Shown here one piece after another: positions 58,609-64,000 of a DNA stretch of 64,000 bases. The stretch is from Holacanthus passer (Eukaryota > Chordata > Actinopteri > Pomacanthidae): NCBI GenBank assembly GCA_025331565.1, contig JAFREQ010000011.1:16775001-16839000 (forward strand). The letters are read 5' to 3'. Position 1 is the first letter of the stretch; each line of letters starts with the position of its first letter. A program made the translations under genes and the position numbers. The notes beneath the pieces were generated by a model. That model saw only the letters and a program-made list of their open reading frames with translations, was not told the DNA's origin and ran no database searches.

Positions 58609-61389
58609 CTCCCTTGACTCCCAGTGAAGCAGCCCCCTTTATCTATTTATCTATTTGCGCTTCCAGCAACTTCCTCTAATTTTCCTTCAGAAGTCAAACA
58701 CGCCCGTGGCTTGTGTTATTATCTCTGCATCGCTGTGGCAAAGAGTTTGTGCGCCTCAGTTCTTTGGCTCTGATGCTGCTGCAGCCGCTGATTATATGTG
58801 CGCTCAAATGCGCGCGTGTGCACGTGCGCGCGCGCTCATCTTTCGGGCTGTTTGCGCATTATATGAGTGTTTTTTCCCTGATTGCTTTACACTGACAGCA
58901 ATATTGTAGTTATTATATACAGACATCCACACATAACAGAACACAATGCAGCGCCATAGAGCAGAACACAATGGGAGGCTGTCTGTCCCAGCAGATATTC
59001 AGCATCTGTAGTCAGTCTGTCTTTGGCCTCTGTCAGAAATGAAAGAGAATAAAAACATGACCTTTCACCCTGAGCCTCCTCTTCCTCCATCTTCCTCACC
59101 TCTGACTCCTTCTCATTCCTCCTCCTTCCTGTTCCTCTCCTCTCTTTTCTCCTGCTCTTGCATTATGGATCATTTCACCCCTGCTGGTTTTCATTAAAAA
59201 AAAAAAAACACTAACTGGATTTTCAAATGCAGTTGTAGAAAAAAAAATCCTGACATTGTTAAATCTTGAGTCTGCTATTTTTTTTTACAAGGTTTAAAAA
59301 GGAGCAGTGAAAGTCTAAAACAAGTCAGCAGAGGAGCATCACTTGATTCAAACTGTGAAGAGCTGACGGGTTGGGAGCAGACTTGCTTGGTGGCCCGGCA
59401 TTTTCTCCAAACACACAAAAAGGAGACTTGGGGATAGTTTAGTGTGTGAGGTTTTTTTTAAAAAACACCCTGTTGGCTGTTGGCAGATTGGGGTTAGGTT
59501 GTATTGTGACAGGTAATAACACCTACGCTTCTTTTGAAGATTGAATGCAAATCATTCCTCCTCCACCAAACTGCTCTGCCTCTTCCGCATGAGAGTGCAA
59601 CTCGGGTTCAAGTATTAGGATCAGCTCGGTATTAGATTATATCAGCCACGCTTTTCAGTAATGTGCCACATGAAATTGTATTGGATTGTTTTTCTTCTGT
59701 TTTTTTCTGAGGAGTAATGGGGAAGGGGGGATAAGAGCTCTTGTTTGTTTTCAGCAGAGATGCGGTTACACACGGTGATGACACAGTGATTTGCCTGACA
59801 TAATATGACAGGTTACATCCTTGGGAGCACTATTAGCTTGAGGGATTAATAAGTGAGGAGGTAAAAGTGGCAGTGAAGAAGTGGAGGCAGGTGAAATGTT
59901 CGGTAAACTGAGAGGAGGAAAGAGAGGAGAGGATGTCAGAAGAGGGGAAGGAAGAAAATATTTACCATCTTTCTAACTTAATTTCATGGTCTCTTTCAAC
60001 AAAAACCCATGTGGCCATTTATAGCGACTTAGGGGCCTGTTAAAGTACATGTGTAAGTGAGAGACGAGGAGGTGATGTGAGACAAAGCGAGTGTATGATA
60101 TCTCCAAACTCATTTATCATCTCTGACTGCATTGAAAAATGTCAAACTCATTTTGCACATTATTTCCGATGTGTTTTTGAAAAAATGAATTTGCTTTTAC
60201 ATACTCGGATAAGAACATTTTGTGGGTGGGTTCTCACATTTGTGTTAAAAGAGAGAGAGAAAAAAAGAAATAAATAAATTGCATATGATGTCCAAACGCT
60301 GCAATATTCAAATTTTTTCCACCTTATGCTTTGAAAGGATATCTACAGTAACAGCACTACAAAAGGAGAAAAGATGTGTGAAAAGCTTCTTTGCTGTTTT
60401 ATGCTCCCAGTAGAAACAATAGCATTAGCCGGCATCTCAACCTGACAAAATCCTCTTATCTCCCCCCATAAAACAACTAGCTATATACCCCAGGGATATT
60501 ACAGCAACTGAGTCACTTTAATTTCATTATATATAGTCCTACTTCCTTTGCAATCATGTCTCATATATTCTGCATTGCTTTGCATTTCACTGCATCCTCT
60601 CTCTCGGTGAAATGTGTATGAGAAATACAACTGAGTGTGTCTCCATGCCTCTTGTTCGTGCCCACATGTTATGCACTTATTCGCGCCATTGTGGGGGGAA
60701 AAAAAAAAAATCCGAGCCATCAGAACAGCAGGATCGGATGTTTTCTCCACCACGGATTAAACCAGGTGGTTAGTGGTTTCCCTCCCACTCGCTGTCTTTT
60801 CGTCCATCCATCTGTCCGTCTGTGGATCATCTAAACTGTCAAACGGCCCAGTTTCAACAAGCAGGAGACACCACGGGTCTGTAATCTCTGCGAATGATAT
60901 TCTCTGTTCACAAACCGATTAGATGTGTAATCTGTTGAATCATGATGACAGAAGCAATCACATTACTGCTATATCTATTGCCTCTGAAATTGTTCCCAGA
61001 GATCACAGCATTCTTTAACCTAAAAAAAGGCTCGGATTCATGCAGTATTTTAATGGATTCTAACATGGTTTGCTCAAGGTTAAGCAACGATCCATTTTTA
61101 TTTAATTTGTTTTCTCTCCCTTCAACAGCCCTGTGCCCCATTTTTGACAAGCCATTACTTTTAAAATGAGTTATCACTTGCTTGGTGCAGTGAATAGTTC
61201 CACCTCAGGCTTTGTATTAGCCTTAAGGAGAGGGAAATTTAATTTAGCCGTGCGAAGATGTCATATATTTTAGACTAATGTGAAATAAAACATCATTACA
61301 GACGTTTAGGTTCTGCTATGCACAAGCATCTGTCATCACTGTTCAGGTTGTGGAGCTCATGTAGGACTGTAAACTTAAAGATAACAGCA

Positions 61390-61407
61390 TTTTTTTTTTT
61401 TTTTTTG
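61390..61407. repeat. T homopolymer
   Basis: A run of about 18 T in the putative first intron. Confidence 0.9.
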
Positions 61408-61928
61408 GTGATTTAATTAAAATGTTCTTTTTTAAAAATAAAGCAAAGTTGTGGTAATAATAGCCGCCTCACAATCCCACTGCTATTCTGCAATTTCTAG
61501 ATCCAGCTCCATCCAGTTATAATAATGGAGGCAAAAAGCACAAATATGAATGCTGTGCTGCCAAAACTCAATTACAAACAACATGTTCGCCCTCTGTTTG
61601 ACTGACAGCTCAACTACACCTGAAATTCCAAGAAAGGGAGCATTATGTCTGAAATTATTGATAAGGCAATGGTATTATTTTTAAAGCACAGAAGAAGAGA
61701 AAACCCAGAACATATCCAGGAGCATGAGCAGAGCTGCTGCTGCTGAACAGGCCTGTTGCGAGTGTTTAGTTCTCTTCATGTTCGAGCCACCTGTTCGCGT
61801 TTGATATGTGGATGTTAAAGGTGGTCTGGGTCAGAGATTCAGCTGCTATTCATGCATAGTAAAAGACTTTCATCACAGTTTCTTATTAAATTATTAATCT
61901 CAATCCTGATTTCTGAATGAATCCTCTC

Positions 61929-62336
61929 CAGTGGTGGAAGAATTTAGATCCTTAAGTAAAAGTAACCACACAGTGAAAATACTCCAATACAAGTTTAACT
62001 CCTGCATTAGAACTATTACTTAAGTATTATTAGCAAAATGAAGTATCAAAGAAATTCATTATGCACCCTTGCTATTCTATTATATTCTATTATTAGTGAT
62101 GCATTCATGTGTGGCACCATTTTACTGTTGTAGCTGATCAAGGAAAAGCGAATTTTAACCATTTTATATACAGTTTTATAAGATGATCATACTTTGCATG
62201 TAAAATCTGAAACTGTAATGTTGTGTTTTCAAAGTGTCCCTCAGAAACGTAGTGAAGTGGAAAGCAGCATGAAATGGAAAGTACCTCAAATAAGCACAGT
62301 GATAAAGTAAATGTACTTCATTACACTCCACCACTG
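61929..62336. mobile_element. hAT-like non-autonomous element (CAGTGGTGGA ... TCCACCACTG)
   Basis: The 408-bp element has 10-bp perfect terminal inverted repeats, CAGTGGTGGA and TCCACCACTG. Internal AAGTAAAAGTA-type and AAGTAAATGTACTTCATTAC motifs match a very common teleost element. The CAG...CTG termini suggest the hAT superfamily. The flanks (ATCCTCTC and ATTGCCAC) do not form a clear 8-bp duplication, so the insertion is probably old. It lies in the putative first intron. Confidence 0.75.
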
Positions 62337-62981
62337 ATTGCCACGGAAAATGAGCTGCAGTCAGGTTTTCATAGGCACTCTTTAAGTCCCACTCTTTGTG
62401 TTGTTTGTTCTTCATGTGACGGCCTTGCACTGTCCTCACTGCATGGGAATTTGCATTCAAACAGTGTAACACAACAGTCCTTAGGCCTAATTAATTTCAA
62501 GGGTTTTGTATTTTCTCTCAATTTCAGTGCAGAGGAAACAGCGTGTAAGCTAAATAAAGTGTATTCTGGCCTCATGTCATCTGGAGCCAACTCCTCTTCT
62601 CATTCTGGCCCTATATGGAGCCTCACTGCTAACATGCTAATGGGCTGATGGCAGGAGAAAGACAAGAGGAGAGTGAATCAGGAGTTTAGGGTCAAACTCG
62701 TGTTTATGTCTAAAGTATGTTTCATCCGAATATCTCAAAGTATCAGAAATGTTCAAAAAGAGCAAAACTAATATGTGAGCATAATAAGTGGACTTTTCAT
62801 ATCCAGCCTCTTGAAAGAAAGTGTTCGACACATTGCCTCATTTACTGAAGTCCAGAGTGCTTACTGTCAGCTCCTTTCTAACCAGTCTGGAGCAGAGCAG
62901 ATGTGTCTCAGGTTTAAATGCTGAGGCACATCACACATTTTCAGGCAGACAGGAAACAGCTGGAAAGAGGGGCTGTGCAAC

Positions 62982-63009
62982 TGTGTGTGTGTGTGTGTGT
63001 GTGTGTGTT
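62982..63009. repeat. (GT)n microsatellite
   Basis: About 14 GT units. Confidence 0.95.
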
Positions 63010-63885
63010 GAAGTGTCCTTAAACTTCTTAAAATCAAGACCCAAATTAGAACTTTGTGCCAGTCTGGGTCTACTAGCACATCAAAAATACATCATTTGGG
63101 ATGTTATTCATTTAATTGTGAGAGATTTCAATCATGATTTTCACAAACATTACGGATGCAACTAATCACCCTTTGCCTTGTTTTTTGATCATGAAAAGTG
63201 GTCCTTCACATATTAAATCAGTGCCATTTAGATCAGCTCAGATTATGAAATTACACTGGTGGTGATATGCGCATGGGAGCTTTTCCTGTTCATCTGACAT
63301 CATTTGGTATCTTTTGTCCGTAAAAACAACAGAAACAATAATGGATGACAAGGTTCCTGTGTTGCAATTTATTCCTGAAGTGAAAAAATATGATTAATAA
63401 TTTTTAGTATTTGTTGAGTTAAGTTCACAATTCATTCCTCCACTGAGGTTTTTTTTAGTTTTAGTGTAAAATTTTGTGCATTTTTGTAGCACCAACCTGA
63501 AAAATATGCATCATTTTGGACCAATCTGCAAAACTAGGTGGATTTACATCTATGATAAGATGGGTTTTTCGTGTCAAAAGACAAAAATAATAAATAAAAA
63601 AGATGGCAACTATATAATTAGACAAATCTATAAAGAGCACACTTCAGCTCTTCATTCATTTTGAATATAGGGTATAGATAAAGATTTTGGTGAAAAGTCA
63701 TCTACCACATGTCCTGTGTCACAAATTTTCAGTCAAGTACTTTTGTGTGTGTTTTGTGTGTTTGATCTGTTGACAAAACCTACAGTATATGTAAAGGTTC
63801 ATACCTGGTAGAGTAGTTTTGGTGGACAAACTCTACTAAGAAGTTAATTAGTTTTACAGCTTCTGATAAGATTATGATTATGTCA

Positions 63886-64000
63886 ACCAGCTGGTGGCGC
63901 TACAGGAAAAGTCACCAAAGTCTTGATTCAACCACTGGACAACGTGAATGTCTGTACAAAATTTCACTGCAATTCATCCTATAGACCAACCAACCGATTG
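63886..64000. mobile_element. Second copy of the 51.8-52.2 kb repeat, cut by the window end
   Basis: CAGCTGGTGGCGCTACAGGA, AAAGTCACCAAAGTCTTGAT, AACGTGAATGTCTGTACAAA and ATTTCACTGCAATTCATCCT match the middle-to-3' half of the family at 51779-52234. The element continues past base 64000. Confidence 0.65.

Larger units (their letters stand above)
58164..64000 (+). other. Putative start of a long first intron (continues beyond the window)
   Basis: It begins with GTGAGT immediately after the candidate exon. I see no second exon with acceptable acceptor and donor sites. The stretch has a GC-rich inverted repeat (58578-58608), a CG/CA alternating run (58805-58835), a pyrimidine tract (59076-59160), a T run (61390-61407), a hAT-like element (61929-62336), a GT microsatellite (62982-63009) and a truncated interspersed repeat at the right edge. 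Open frames within it are short and show no domain that I recognise. Confidence 0.45.

Noticed and set aside
1..64000. CRISPR array, operon, prophage or plasmid features
   Set aside because: No regularly spaced direct repeats with unique spacers, no closely packed co-oriented genes and no ribosome-binding-site pattern. The repeat types and splice donor indicate a vertebrate nuclear genome.

Overview
The window looks like nuclear DNA from a ray-finned (percomorph-type) teleost fish. It is moderately AT-rich and dense in CA/GT, GA and GATG microsatellites. It carries interspersed repeats that I recognise from teleost genomes: LINE 3'-tail fragments, a tRNA-headed SINE, and small non-autonomous DNA elements ending in CAGTGGTGGAA or CAGTGTTTCCC or carrying AATCGATTAAT-type ends. 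There is no bacterial-style gene density, no operon, no CRISPR array and no intact transposase. Almost every open frame is a chance frame, often a reading of a simple repeat.

Layout. From 1 to about 57,580 I see a gene desert. It holds scattered repeats and several homeodomain-site-rich blocks that resemble conserved non-coding (enhancer-type) elements, for example 15.56-15.70 kb, 16.58-16.78 kb, 21.34-21.47 kb, 25.59-25.79 kb, 34.29-34.42 kb, 42.04-42.62 kb and 54.24-54.37 kb. I could not test any of these by alignment. About 57,590-58,163 is the one place that looks like a gene start: a CpG-rich, GA-repeat-containing leader, then an ATG at 58110 opening an 18-codon hydrophobic (signal-peptide-like) reading frame that runs into a perfect splice donor (AAG|GTGAGT) at 58163/58164. 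The remaining 5.8 kb would be the start of intron 1. No second exon is visible, so the gene cannot be named securely. The pattern (MQ start, short leucine-rich signal exon, phase-0 donor, desert upstream, long first intron) would suit cadherin-13, but other secreted or cell-surface genes fit as well.

Interpretation. If the exon is real, the desert is the upstream regulatory territory of that gene and the candidate conserved blocks are its possible distal enhancers. The most specific structural observations are: a SINE inserted with a TTTTA target-site duplication into one copy of a local tandem duplication (15152-15548); a probable tRNA-Lys-headed SINE (14843-15020); a 13-bp perfect inverted repeat with a forkhead core on each arm (26480-26512); an 11-bp GC-rich perfect inverted repeat just inside the putative first intron (58578-58608); and an isolated CpG cluster at 2722-2892. 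I did not find a convincing previously undescribed protein system in this window.
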